Below, piece after piece: positions 1-6,220 of a stretch of 12,770 nucleotides of DNA (the first letter of the stretch is position 1; each line of letters opens with the position of its first letter). Origin of the DNA: a bacterium (GTDB taxonomy: Bacteria; UBA9089; UBA9088; JAGUXG01); contig JASEHO010000026.1 in NCBI GenBank assembly GCA_030018505.1, positions 1,705 to 14,474 of the forward strand, in the 5' to 3' direction. A program made the position numbers and the translations under genes. The notes under the pieces are model-generated. The model saw only the letters and a program-made list of their open reading frames with translations, did no database searches and had not been told where the DNA came from.

Positions 1-203
1 TTTCCAATGCCTCTTCCAATGCCTCTACGCAAAAATAGACCTCCTGAAGAGTTGCTTAGACGCCAGGACAGAACATAACGGCTAAACCAATCAACAATAG
101 CCACAAGGTACAAAAATCCTTGTCTTAGACGGATGTAAGTAATATCAGCACTCCATACTTGGTTAGGATGGGTAATATCCATATGGTGTATGTGTTTAGC
201 TAT
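1..203 (-). pseudogene. IS3-family transposase (rve integrase core) fragment, frameshifted
   Basis: Read on the minus strand from 203 downwards, the sequence encodes the start of an integrase catalytic domain, with the run HPNQVWSADITYIRL and then GFLYLVAIVDWFSRYVLSW. This is the signature of the IS3/IS150 OrfB rve domain, and the D in SADITYI is the first catalytic Asp. The remaining catalytic acids would lie beyond the left edge of the window. Near base 50 the frame breaks: after LSN the reading becomes nonsense, while the neighbouring frame continues with the family-like FCVEALEEALE. This fits a 2-nt loss or 1-nt gain. An in-frame stop at 204-206 and the palindromic element at 217-296 cut off the N-terminal half. 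It cannot make a working transposase. Family assignment is by recognised motifs only. Confidence 0.8.
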
Positions 204-216
204 CTATTGGTGCTTT

Positions 217-296
217 GGAGTGCGAAAGCTTGCTTTCGCTTTTAGTTTTAGTTTTACCGCCAAACCCTAAAGCGGATGGCTTGTCCACCGCACTCC
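217..296. repeat. 80-bp palindromic repeat element with GGAGTGCG/CGCACTCC ends
   Basis: The ends are perfect 8-bp inverted repeats, GGAGTGCG at 217-224 and CGCACTCC at 289-296. Inside are a tight hairpin (GCGAAAGC, TT, GCTTTCGC at 223-240) and a smaller CCGC/GCGG stem around 258-274. The element sits beside the interrupted 5' part of the IS3 fragment and encodes nothing. Short palindromes with GGAGTGCGG-type ends are common interspersed elements in some bacterial genomes. I infer it is a non-autonomous dispersed repeat. No target duplication is visible. Confidence 0.6.
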
Positions 297-389
297 ATAC
301 TGCTTGTGTTACGCTTGTAATCGACTGATTTCATTTTAAGTTATATAGACTGTCTCCTTTTACCCATCTAAACACATACGAAAAATTTA

Positions 390-473
390 CTAGCTGATAA
401 CTGAGGGGTTACCATCCATTACAGAAAATCCTTGAAATCCTAATAGCTTTGTAATATAATCTTCTTGTTGCAT
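390..473 (-). pseudogene. Truncated transposase N-terminus (ISL3-like), 27 codons
   Basis: ATG at 473 is preceded by a strong Shine-Dalgarno (AGGAGGG, complement of 484-490) about ten bases upstream. The product starts MQQEDYITKLLGFQGFSV, which resembles the N-terminus of ISL3-family transposases, then runs into unrelated residues and a TAG at 390-392. ISL3 transposases are several hundred residues long, so the gene is lost. The assignment rests on this short stretch and on the terminal repeat at 559-580. Confidence 0.55.
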
Positions 474-536
474 CTCTGGGTAACCCTCCTTTCTTGAGAT
501 GGATTTAGAGGGTTATAATACCCTACGAGATGCAAC
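467..536 (-). promoter_or_regulatory. Leader hairpin covering the transposase ribosome-binding site and start codon
   Basis: GTTGCATCTC (467-476) pairs perfectly with GAGATGCAAC (527-536). The stem continues with GGGTA/TACCC (478-482 with 519-523) and ACCCTC/GAGGGT (483-488 with 508-513). That makes about 21 base pairs with small bulges and a 19-nt loop. In minus-strand RNA the 3' arm holds both the Shine-Dalgarno and the AUG. The promoter at 515-544 would start RNA near 508, so native transcripts lack the 5' arm. Only read-through RNA from outside could form the full hairpin. Confidence 0.6.
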
Positions 537-544
537 ACTTTCAA
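515..544 (-). promoter_or_regulatory. Sigma-70-type promoter of the ISL3-like transposase
   Basis: On the minus strand TTGAAA (complement of 539-544) and TATTAT (complement of 515-520) are separated by 18 bp. Each matches five of six consensus bases. It lies just inside the terminal repeat and upstream of the transposase start at 473, with predicted transcription start near 508. Confidence 0.5.
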
Positions 545-558
545 GAGATTAATTGTTT

Positions 559-580
559 GCACTAAATTCCGTGAAGAGCC
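559..580 (-). repeat. ISL3-type terminal inverted repeat (one end)
   Basis: Read inwards on the minus strand from 580, the sequence is GGCTCTTCACGGAATTTAG followed by TGC. The GGCTCTTC start and the following ACGGAATTT are typical of ISL3-group ends. The partner end is not in the window, so the exact repeat length cannot be set. Confidence 0.5.
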
Positions 581-590
581 TTATTTATTT

Positions 591-1880
591 TTATTGCAAA
601 CTTAATTTATTCTCGGTATATATCACTCTCTCTCCCATATAAGGATAAAGGGCTTCGGGAATTTTTATTGTGCCATCCTCTTCTTGAAAGTTTTCTAAAA
701 TAGCAGCCACAGTCCTTCCGATAGCTAAGCCTGAGCCATTTAAGGTATGAAGATACTCGGGCTTTGCAGAGCTTTCTGGTCTATACTTCATACCGCACCT
801 TCTTGCTTGAAAATCCTCAAAGTTTGAGCAGGAGGATATCTCCACAAAGGCATCTAAACCTGGCATCCAGACCTCTAAATCATAGGTCTTTGAGGCAGAA
901 AATCCAAGGTCGCCTGTGCATAGAGCCATAACCCGATAAGCTAAATTCAACCTCTTCAGGACCTCCTCTGCATCCAAAAGCAGTCTTTCAAGATGAGAAT
1001 ATGAATCTTCTGGCCTTGTAAGCCTTACCAATTCAACCTTATCAAACTGATGCTGTCTGATAAGCCCCCTGGACTCCTTTCCATAAGTGCCTGCCTCCTT
1101 CCTGAAGCAAGGCGTATAGGCTGTGTAAAGCAAAGGCAGGTCATCTACTTGTAGTATCTCATCCCTATGAATATTTGTCAGGGGAACCTCTGCTGTTGGA
1201 ATAAGCCAGTAGTCTGTTTCAGCACACCTAAATAGGTCATCAGCAAACTTAGGCAATTGTCCTGTGCCAGTCATTGTCTCAGAGTTGACCAGAAAAGGAG
1301 GAGAGACCTCTTTATAACCATGCTCCTTTGTGTGCAAATCAAGCATAAAATTTATAAGACCCCTTTCTAATCTTGCCCCAATGCCCATAAAGAGGCTAAA
1401 CCTGCTACCAGTTATCTTTGTTGCCCTCTTTGGGTCTAAAATTTTCAGGGCTTCTCCAAGCTCCCAATGCGGCTTTGGCTTGAAGCTAAATTCAGGCCTT
1501 TTGCCCCATCTTTTTATCTCTTGATTGCTCTGGCTATCTTTTCCAGATGGAACGGTGCTATGAGGGATATTAGGAAGTTGTAAAATAATATTAGAAAACC
1601 CCTCTTCTTTTTCAGAAAGCTCTGCATCAATCTCCTTTATCCTGGCTGATATTTCTTTTGTCTGGTCTATAATTGCAGATTTTTTACAGGCCTCAGCCTT
1701 GTTTATCTCCTCTTGCAGAATATTCCTTTTGGACCTTAACTCATCTACTTGCTGAATAAGGCTTCTCCTCTTTCTTTCTAAAACAAAAAGATCTTTAAGG
1801 CTATCCTCTGCTGCCCCACGCAACCTTAAACCATTCCTCACCAGATCAGGATTTTCTCTTATGAGCTTTATGTCAATCAT
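591..1880 (-). CDS. serS: Seryl-tRNA synthetase
   Basis: Class II aminoacyl-tRNA synthetase that charges tRNA-Ser (and tRNA-Sec, where present) with serine from ATP in the cytoplasm. The 429 residues match the usual bacterial length. Residues about 27-100 form the Lys/Glu-rich antiparallel coiled-coil arm that grips the long variable arm of tRNA-Ser. The catalytic core follows: motif 1 region around 180-210 ([12 protein letters not shown]), the serine-binding TAEVPLTN at 229-236, motif 2 [21 protein letters not shown] at 259-279, [14 protein letters not shown] at 348-361, and motif 3 GSGLAIGRT at 382-390. Nothing essential is missing. The ATG at 1880 suits the family N-terminus ([12 protein letters not shown]); the ribosome site upstream is weak (GAAGAA). 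The gene ends 10 bp from the ISL3 remnant, and its stop is TAA at 591-593. Confidence 0.97.
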   Translation of the reverse strand: MIDIKLIRENPDLVRNGLRLRGAAEDSLKDLFVLERKRRSLIQQVDELRSKRNILQEEINKAEACKKSAIIDQTKEISARIKEIDAELSEKEEGFSNIILQLPNIPHSTVPSGKDSQSNQEIKRWGKRPEFSFKPKPHWELGEALKILDPKRATKITGSRFSLFMGIGARLERGLINFMLDLHTKEHGYKEVSPPFLVNSETMTGTGQLPKFADDLFRCAETDYWLIPTAEVPLTNIHRDEILQVDDLPLLYTAYTPCFRKEAGTYGKESRGLIRQHQFDKVELVRLTRPEDSYSHLERLLLDAEEVLKRLNLAYRVMALCTGDLGFSASKTYDLEVWMPGLDAFVEISSCSNFEDFQARRCGMKYRPESSAKPEYLHTLNGSGLAIGRTVAAILENFQEEDGTIKIPEALYPYMGERVIYTENKLSLQ

Positions 1881-1897
1881 ATTTTATTCTTCGTAAC

Positions 1898-1927
1898 ACT
1901 TTACCTATCTGAAGTAGCGGGTAAAGT
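1898..1927. promoter_or_regulatory. Stem-loop in the serS leader
   Basis: ACTTTACC (1898-1905) and GGTAAAGT (1920-1927) form a perfect 8-bp stem with a 14-nt loop, ending 17 bases before the serS start codon. No T-tract follows on the minus strand and no T-box core motif is seen, so it is not an obvious terminator or T-box. Its role is unknown; it could affect serS translation or mRNA stability. Confidence 0.35.
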
Positions 1928-2004
1928 TCAATGTAAAATTAGTAATTAATCTTAAAATTATTCCTCTTCTTCAAATGTTAATTGATAATTGCTCATTGAT
2001 AATT

Positions 2005-2059
2005 TTGCAATGAATTTCCTTTTTACTTAGTTGTTGTTTTGCTCTCGGTAAATAGTTAC
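2005..2059. repeat. 55-bp dispersed intergenic repeat, copy 1
   Basis: This stretch, from TTGCAATGAATT to GGTAAATAGTTAC, matches 6861-6915 at 50 of 55 positions with no gaps. It ends two bases before the kinase stop codon. The sequence just before it also holds two ATTGATAATT copies (1981-1990 and 1995-2004). It encodes nothing. Confidence 0.75.
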
Positions 2060-2061
2060 TC

Positions 2062-3057
2062 TTATTCTTCTTCCCCCCAGCCTCCTGTTGGCACAAACAT
2101 CCTCTTCTTTGGTGGCTCCTTCTTCTCCTCTACCTTCTTTATATATCTATCTACATCCTTTCCGTTTCTTCTATATTCCTTGATAATCTCTAAAAACTCC
2201 TCTGCTGTCTGAAACCTTTGCTCTGGCTCTTTGGATAGAGAGACAAGAATGATGGCACTCAGTCCCTCTCCTACCTCTTGGTTTAAGAAGATTGGAGGCG
2301 CTGGTCTCTGCTCTAAAATCATCTTCTTTATCTCTATCCCACTCATTCCGACAAATGGAAGCTTTCCAGTAACCATTTCATATAAAGTTGCCCCAAAGGA
2401 GTAGGTGTCTGAATAAAAGCCCTCTTTATAACCCTTTTTTACACACTCCTTCGGCATATAAGCAAATGTGCCTGTGCCCATACGGCCATATCTACTTTCT
2501 GTGTCTCCCAGGATATTGGAGATTCCAAAGTCAGTTAGCTTTGCCACACCATTACTGGCGATAAGGATATTTGATGGGTTTATATCCCGATGGATGAGCC
2601 CTGCTTTATGGGCATAAGTTAAACCAGAGAGTATTCCTTCAGCTATGGCTAAGGCAAATTCTACAGAAAGCACCTTTTTTTCAGCCATCTCCTGACGCAG
2701 GCTTTTCCCTTCTACATACTCCATCATCATCCCATAATGCTCCTTGAACTTTGCAAATCCAAGATAGGAGACAACATTCGGATGTTTCATTCCTCTTAAC
2801 TTTAGATTGAATAGGGCATTGGTAATAAGCTCCTTTATCAAACCCTCCTCTCTCTCTCTATTAAGAGGGATCTTTAAGGCGATAAACTCCCCTGTCTCGG
2901 ATTTTAATTTATCATCTAAAACCCGTGCCAAAAATGTCTTTCCAAACCCACCTTCTCCTAATAGCCTGATCAACTCAAAATTTTCCATTATCTCTTGCCT
3001 TAATAGAAATCTTTTAGACTCTTTTTGAAGCAATTCTCTTAACCTTCTTTCTTTCAC
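2062..3057 (-). CDS. Soluble Hanks-type Ser/Thr protein kinase
   Basis: Phosphorylates Ser/Thr in partner proteins; the target is unknown. The kinase domain spans about residues 27-295. It has the glycine loop GEGGFGKTF (34-42), the ATP lysine in ALKIP (K62), the catalytic loop HRDINPSN (156-163), DFG (176-178), a YMPKE activation-segment end (200-204), SDTYSFG (216-222) and the late arginine in RFQTAEEF (R281). The catalytic-loop lysine of the usual HRDLKPxN is Asn160 here. There is a basic N-terminal helix (1-25) and a Lys/Glu/Pro tail after 300, with no membrane segment or PASTA domain, so it should be cytoplasmic. GTG at 3057 has GAGGG 6-10 bases upstream; Met24 is a poorer alternative. 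It is divergent from the purM fragment, sharing a 121-bp intergenic region. Confidence 0.92.
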   Translation of the reverse strand: MKERRLRELLQKESKRFLLRQEIMENFELIRLLGEGGFGKTFLARVLDDKLKSETGEFIALKIPLNREREEGLIKELITNALFNLKLRGMKHPNVVSYLGFAKFKEHYGMMMEYVEGKSLRQEMAEKKVLSVEFALAIAEGILSGLTYAHKAGLIHRDINPSNILIASNGVAKLTDFGISNILGDTESRYGRMGTGTFAYMPKECVKKGYKEGFYSDTYSFGATLYEMVTGKLPFVGMSGIEIKKMILEQRPAPPIFLNQEVGEGLSAIILVSLSKEPEQRFQTAEEFLEIIKEYRRNGKDVDRYIKKVEEKKEPPKKRMFVPTGGWGEEE

Positions 3058-3086
3058 TCTTAACCCTCATAGACCAGCCCTAAAAT

Positions 3087-3114
3087 AGTATAGCATATCA
3101 TCAGTTGGATGCAA
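3087..3114 (-). promoter_or_regulatory. Candidate promoter of the Ser/Thr kinase
   Basis: On the minus strand TTGCAT (complement of 3109-3114) lies 16 bp before TATACT (complement of 3087-3092). The -10 matches five of six consensus bases; the -35 is weak (TTG only). It would start RNA about 20 bases before the GTG at 3057. Confidence 0.4.
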
Positions 3115-3142
3115 TCTAAAAATATTCGTTACAAAGTTTAAT

Positions 3143-3172
3143 TTGACCAGAATTTTGCAAAGGTGGTATAAT
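3143..3172 (+). promoter_or_regulatory. Strong promoter immediately before the purM fragment
   Basis: TTGACC (3143-3148) and a perfect TATAAT (3167-3172) are 18 bp apart. The ATG at 3179 lies only six bases past the -10, so transcription should begin at or next to the start codon and give a leaderless or nearly leaderless mRNA. This is probably the original purM promoter, now cut off from the intact copy by the inserted sequence. Confidence 0.6.
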
Positions 3173-3178
3173 TAAAGG

Positions 3179-3547
3179 ATGGGCATTACATACGCTAGAG
3201 CCGGGGTTGATATTGATAAGGGGAATCAGTTGGTTTCCATCATTAAGGAGAAGGTGAAGTTCCTGCCTAAGAGGGGCGGCCTCGGAGAGATTGGGCACTT
3301 TGGTGGTTTTTACGAAATCCCTAAGGGATACAGAGAGCCTATTCTTGTCTCTTCCTGTGATGGAGTAGGGACAAAGGTAAAGCTGGCCCAAGCCTTAAAT
3401 AGCTATTCTGGGATTGGCATAGACCTGGTAGCTATGTCTGTCAATGACCTTGTGGCTACTGGGGCAAAACCCTTATTCTTCCTTGATTATCTGGCATTTG
3501 GTAGATTAAATCTGGATATTGCCTCGCAGATAATAGATGGAATTATT
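3179..3547 (+). repeat. 369-bp direct repeat of the purM 5' end, copy 1
   Basis: This block aligns without gaps to 5852-6220 (offset 2673). It differs at only four bases: 3259, 3388, 3442 and 3541. All four are third codon positions and synonymous. Similarity begins at the ATG itself and drops sharply after 3547, where the next 24 bases are still related but differ at several positions. Confidence 0.95.
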
Positions 3548-3607
3548 AAGGGTTGTGAGGAGGCAGATTGCCTGGTGCATAGGATAAATATGTTATTGGT
3601 AATATAG
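3179..3607 (+). pseudogene. purM: 5' fragment of purM (AIR synthetase), truncated
   Basis: Encodes the first part of phosphoribosylformylglycinamidine cyclo-ligase: AGVDIDKGNQLV, then SSCDGVGTK and MSVNDLVATGAKPLFFLDY. Homology to PurM ends near 3571 (GIIKGCEEADC). About a dozen unrelated residues follow to a TAG at 3605-3607. The GGETAEMP, SSGLHSNG and HITGGG motifs are missing, so it cannot act as an enzyme. The fragment is not simply a copy of the downstream gene: at its 3' edge it reads Lys-Gly where the other copy has Trp-Ala, and it also has silent changes, as if from another allele. It starts at the conserved ATG directly after the promoter at 3143-3172. Confidence 0.85.
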
Positions 3608-3617
3608 GTAAGGTAAA

Positions 3618-5573
3618 ATGAATAGCGAAGCAAAAAAGCCAAGAGAGAAACTGCTTGAGCTTAAAAATCCATCACAGATTAATACCGAGGATTTAATTGC
3701 TATTATTTTGGGACATGGCTCTAAAGGAAAAAATGTCTTTGATTTAAGCAAAGAGCTTGTTGAATATATTCGGATAAACCTGAACAATTCTATTACTATA
3801 GAGGAGTTAAGCAAATTCCCTGGAATTGGAACCAGCAAAGCATTACAAATTATTTCAGCATTGGAATTAGGGAGGCGATTCAAATGGACACAAGAGAATA
3901 TTAGAGTTCATAAAATCGGGCAAGGGGAGATTATTCAAGGCGATTGTTTAGATGTTATGAAGATTATTCCAGATTCTATACGCAGGCTAAAAGATTATTT
4001 CCAAACATTTGATCCTTTTTTAGCATGCAACCTTAAGCCAAATATGAAACAAATAATACAAATTTTAACTTCTTTAATCCTGATATTTTTTACTCTATTC
4101 GGAGTTAATGCTTATGGGCAAAGAGATATTACAAAGGGGAAAGACAACCCAAGGATTGAAGAATTGCGAAAGGATGTTGAAGTGGAAAAAGAAAAAATCG
4201 AGAAATTAACTGAAGTCATTCAAGACTTAAAGACGCAGAACGCAGTCTTGACGAAATCACTTGACATATTAACTATATTCTTCGGTATTTTTGGGGGTCT
4301 AATTTCAATCGTTTTAATAATTGGAACAATTACTTCATTGATAAGTTGGAATAAGGATAGAAAGAGGTCAGATGAGATTCATTCTTTGGCTCTAGAAAAA
4401 GAGCGAGAATCTTCCGAAAGAGATAGAAGCATCTTCTCTCAATCAACAGAAACGCTAAACTTAGTTAACCAAACATTAGAGTTAGCAAAAGATGCAAGCG
4501 AACGAGCTTCTAAGTCACTTGAGGAAAAACTAAACAAGCAACATGGTGCATTGGAACAAGAGTCCATTGACTTAATTGAAGAATCAAAAGCATATAAGAA
4601 CTTTAAAATATTGGTTGAAGATTTAAGTTTCAGATCTAACTTACTTACACTTGCTTCAGAAATTAGAGGACTTCAAAATAATCAGAATATCTTAGAAAAG
4701 GAAGCGATTCTGCATCCCTACTGCTGTTTCATTAGAGGAATGGAATTTCATCTGAACCAGCATTTCAAACCGGCAATAAAATATTGGAAACAAGCAAAAG
4801 ACCACAAAGATTCTCCAAAACATTTGCAGATTATGGCTTTATATTGGATTGGATATGAACAAAATAACTTGAGCGAATTTGAGAACGCAAGTTCAAACTT
4901 TGAACTTGCTTCGAGTATTGCAACAGGAGCAATGAAATTTGAACTTGAAAGAATAAAAATTGAATCAAAGTTCTTTGACTTTCCTAAATTTACTCCAGAA
5001 AAACTTCTACCGGAAATAGAATCACTATATCGAAGCATTAAAAATGAAACCGATAGTGAGGAGATCCAAAAATTTAAAAGCAATATAGCGGGGACATTAG
5101 GTAATATTTATTATCAGTTAGGAAACGAATTATCGGTTGAAAACAATAACTTGTCTACTAAGTATTACGAAAAAGCGAAATCAACTTTTTGGGAAGCACC
5201 AGCTAAAGACAAATGGATTTGGTTTGGTTATGGAGAATCTTGTTACAAGTTAGGGGAATATAAGGAAGCAGAAAAATACCTTTTGAACAAAGTAAAGAAA
5301 GAAGCTGAATTTGAGTATTCAACAAGACTTGAACCGAGAACAAAAGTTTTAGGTCAATCAACAGTCTTAATTTGTTCAACAATAGTAAAAAGCCTCCACA
5401 AAAATGTAAACACAATCTACAATCTTATCAAAACAACTTTGGGTGGTGTTGACGAACGATTAACTGTTTATTCACAGTTTCAGAGAAGAAATGTTTCCAA
5501 AAAACGATTCCTTGATGACTTAGACATAATTATGGAGAAGTTTCATGCTGTATCAGCCAGTAAAACTTCGTAG
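3618..5573 (+). CDS. Chimeric ORF: RadC-like N-terminus, methyltransferase start, membrane TPR protein
   Basis: One open frame of 651 residues with three unlike parts. Residues 1-90 resemble the RadC/UPF0758 N-terminal helical region (KPREKLLEL, LIAIILGHGSKGKNV, and the helix-hairpin-helix FPGIGTSKALQ), but the metal-binding JAB/MPN domain is absent. Residues 103-120 (GEIIQGDCLDVMKIIPDS) match the start of N4/N6-type DNA methyltransferases and stop before the DPPY motif. From Met143 (ATG at 4044) a different protein begins: a signal-like hydrophobic stretch (145-168), a charged coiled coil (175-210), a membrane segment (about 214-243), another coiled region (250-325), then TPR-like helical pairs (about 365-560). 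The real gene may start at 4044, fused in frame by a deletion. It is more AT-rich than purM or ppdK and lies between the two purM copies. Function unknown. Confidence 0.7.
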   Translation: MNSEAKKPREKLLELKNPSQINTEDLIAIILGHGSKGKNVFDLSKELVEYIRINLNNSITIEELSKFPGIGTSKALQIISALELGRRFKWTQENIRVHKIGQGEIIQGDCLDVMKIIPDSIRRLKDYFQTFDPFLACNLKPNMKQIIQILTSLILIFFTLFGVNAYGQRDITKGKDNPRIEELRKDVEVEKEKIEKLTEVIQDLKTQNAVLTKSLDILTIFFGIFGGLISIVLIIGTITSLISWNKDRKRSDEIHSLALEKERESSERDRSIFSQSTETLNLVNQTLELAKDASERASKSLEEKLNKQHGALEQESIDLIEESKAYKNFKILVEDLSFRSNLLTLASEIRGLQNNQNILEKEAILHPYCCFIRGMEFHLNQHFKPAIKYWKQAKDHKDSPKHLQIMALYWIGYEQNNLSEFENASSNFELASSIATGAMKFELERIKIESKFFDFPKFTPEKLLPEIESLYRSIKNETDSEEIQKFKSNIAGTLGNIYYQLGNELSVENNNLSTKYYEKAKSTFWEAPAKDKWIWFGYGESCYKLGEYKEAEKYLLNKVKKEAEFEYSTRLEPRTKVLGQSTVLICSTIVKSLHKNVNTIYNLIKTTLGGVDERLTVYSQFQRRNVSKKRFLDDLDIIMEKFHAVSASKTS

Positions 5574-5824
5574 AAACAGTACCATTTCCGCTATATGTAT
5601 GAATGACAAAATTGCTTTTTATGGAATAGAATATAGACTTAATTGTATATAAAAGGCATCTTGTTGGTAACATGAAATGATGAATAGTGAATCCCAAAAA
5701 CCAAGAGAGAAATTGCTGCGAATTATGATATGAGATTAATAGAAAAAATCATTCACGACAGAAGAAGTCCTAAAGTTTTATGCCAATAATGAAAACGAAT
5801 TCTCTAAAATTTTTGTTGTAGAGG
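5574..5824 (+). other. Junction sequence between the insert and purM, no intact gene
   Basis: The stretch holds only gene scraps. A second radC-like start lies at 5680. Past it, one frame reads FTTEEVLKFYANNENEFSKIF and continues as VVEGERRKIKEKN before running out of frame into the purM copy and stopping at TAG 5867-5869. This may be the C-terminal end of an unidentified protein cut by the rearrangement. I recognise no RNA gene or clear promoter here. Confidence 0.45.
5680..5733 (+). pseudogene. Second radC-like gene start, 17 codons
   Basis: The codons give MNSESQKPREKLL and then unrelated residues to a TGA. This parallels the start of the chimeric gene at 3618 (MNSEAKKPREKLL). Over the first 39 bases the two differ at seven, mostly silent positions, so they are two diverged alleles or paralogues. 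The bases just upstream are also similar (TTGGTAA followed by an ATG-rich A/G run). It cannot encode a functional protein. Confidence 0.65.
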
Positions 5825-5851
5825 GTGAAAGACGAAAAATCAAAGAAAAAA

Positions 5852-6220
5852 ATGGGCATTACATACGCTAGAGCCGGGGTTGATATTGATAAGGGGAATC
5901 AGTTGGTTTCCATCATTAAGGAGAAGGTGAAATTCCTGCCTAAGAGGGGCGGCCTCGGAGAGATTGGGCACTTTGGTGGTTTTTACGAAATCCCTAAGGG
6001 ATACAGAGAGCCTATTCTTGTCTCTTCCTGTGATGGAGTAGGGACAAAGGTAAAGCTGGCTCAAGCCTTAAATAGCTATTCTGGGATTGGCATAGACCTG
6101 GTAGCTATGTCTGTTAATGACCTTGTGGCTACTGGGGCAAAACCCTTATTCTTCCTTGATTATCTGGCATTTGGTAGATTAAATCTGGATATTGCCTCGC
6201 AGATAATAGATGGGATTATT
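5852..6220 (+). repeat. 369-bp direct repeat of the purM 5' end, copy 2
   Basis: Partner of 3179-3547, with four silent differences and no gaps. Here the sequence runs on into a complete purM. The bases upstream of the ATG are unrelated to those upstream of copy 1, so the left limit of the repeat is the start codon itself. Confidence 0.95.

Larger units (their letters stand above)
390..580 (-). mobile_element. Remnant of an ISL3-type insertion sequence (5' end only)
   Basis: The outer end, read on the minus strand from 580, begins GGCTCTTCACGGAATTTAG, which matches the style of ISL3-family terminal inverted repeats. Next come a good promoter, a hairpin leader and the first codons of a transposase reading frame. 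After about 18 family-like codons the reading frame ends in unrelated sequence and a stop, and no matching right end is seen. The element lies 10 bp from the serS stop codon. It appears to have been cut by the events that left the IS3-type fragment beside it. Confidence 0.6.

Noticed and set aside
1898..1927. T-box or other tRNA-sensing leader upstream of serS
   Set aside because: Only a simple 8-bp hairpin is present; the T-box core sequence and a terminator are absent.
3116..3391. Minus-strand ORFs opposite the two purM copies
   Set aside because: They appear twice only because the purM sequence is duplicated; no start signal or known family.
5825..5851. GTG 5825 as the purM start
   Set aside because: The added nine residues come from the unrelated upstream sequence; homology to the other copy and to the family starts at ATG 5852. 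It remains a possible start because neither has a good ribosome site.
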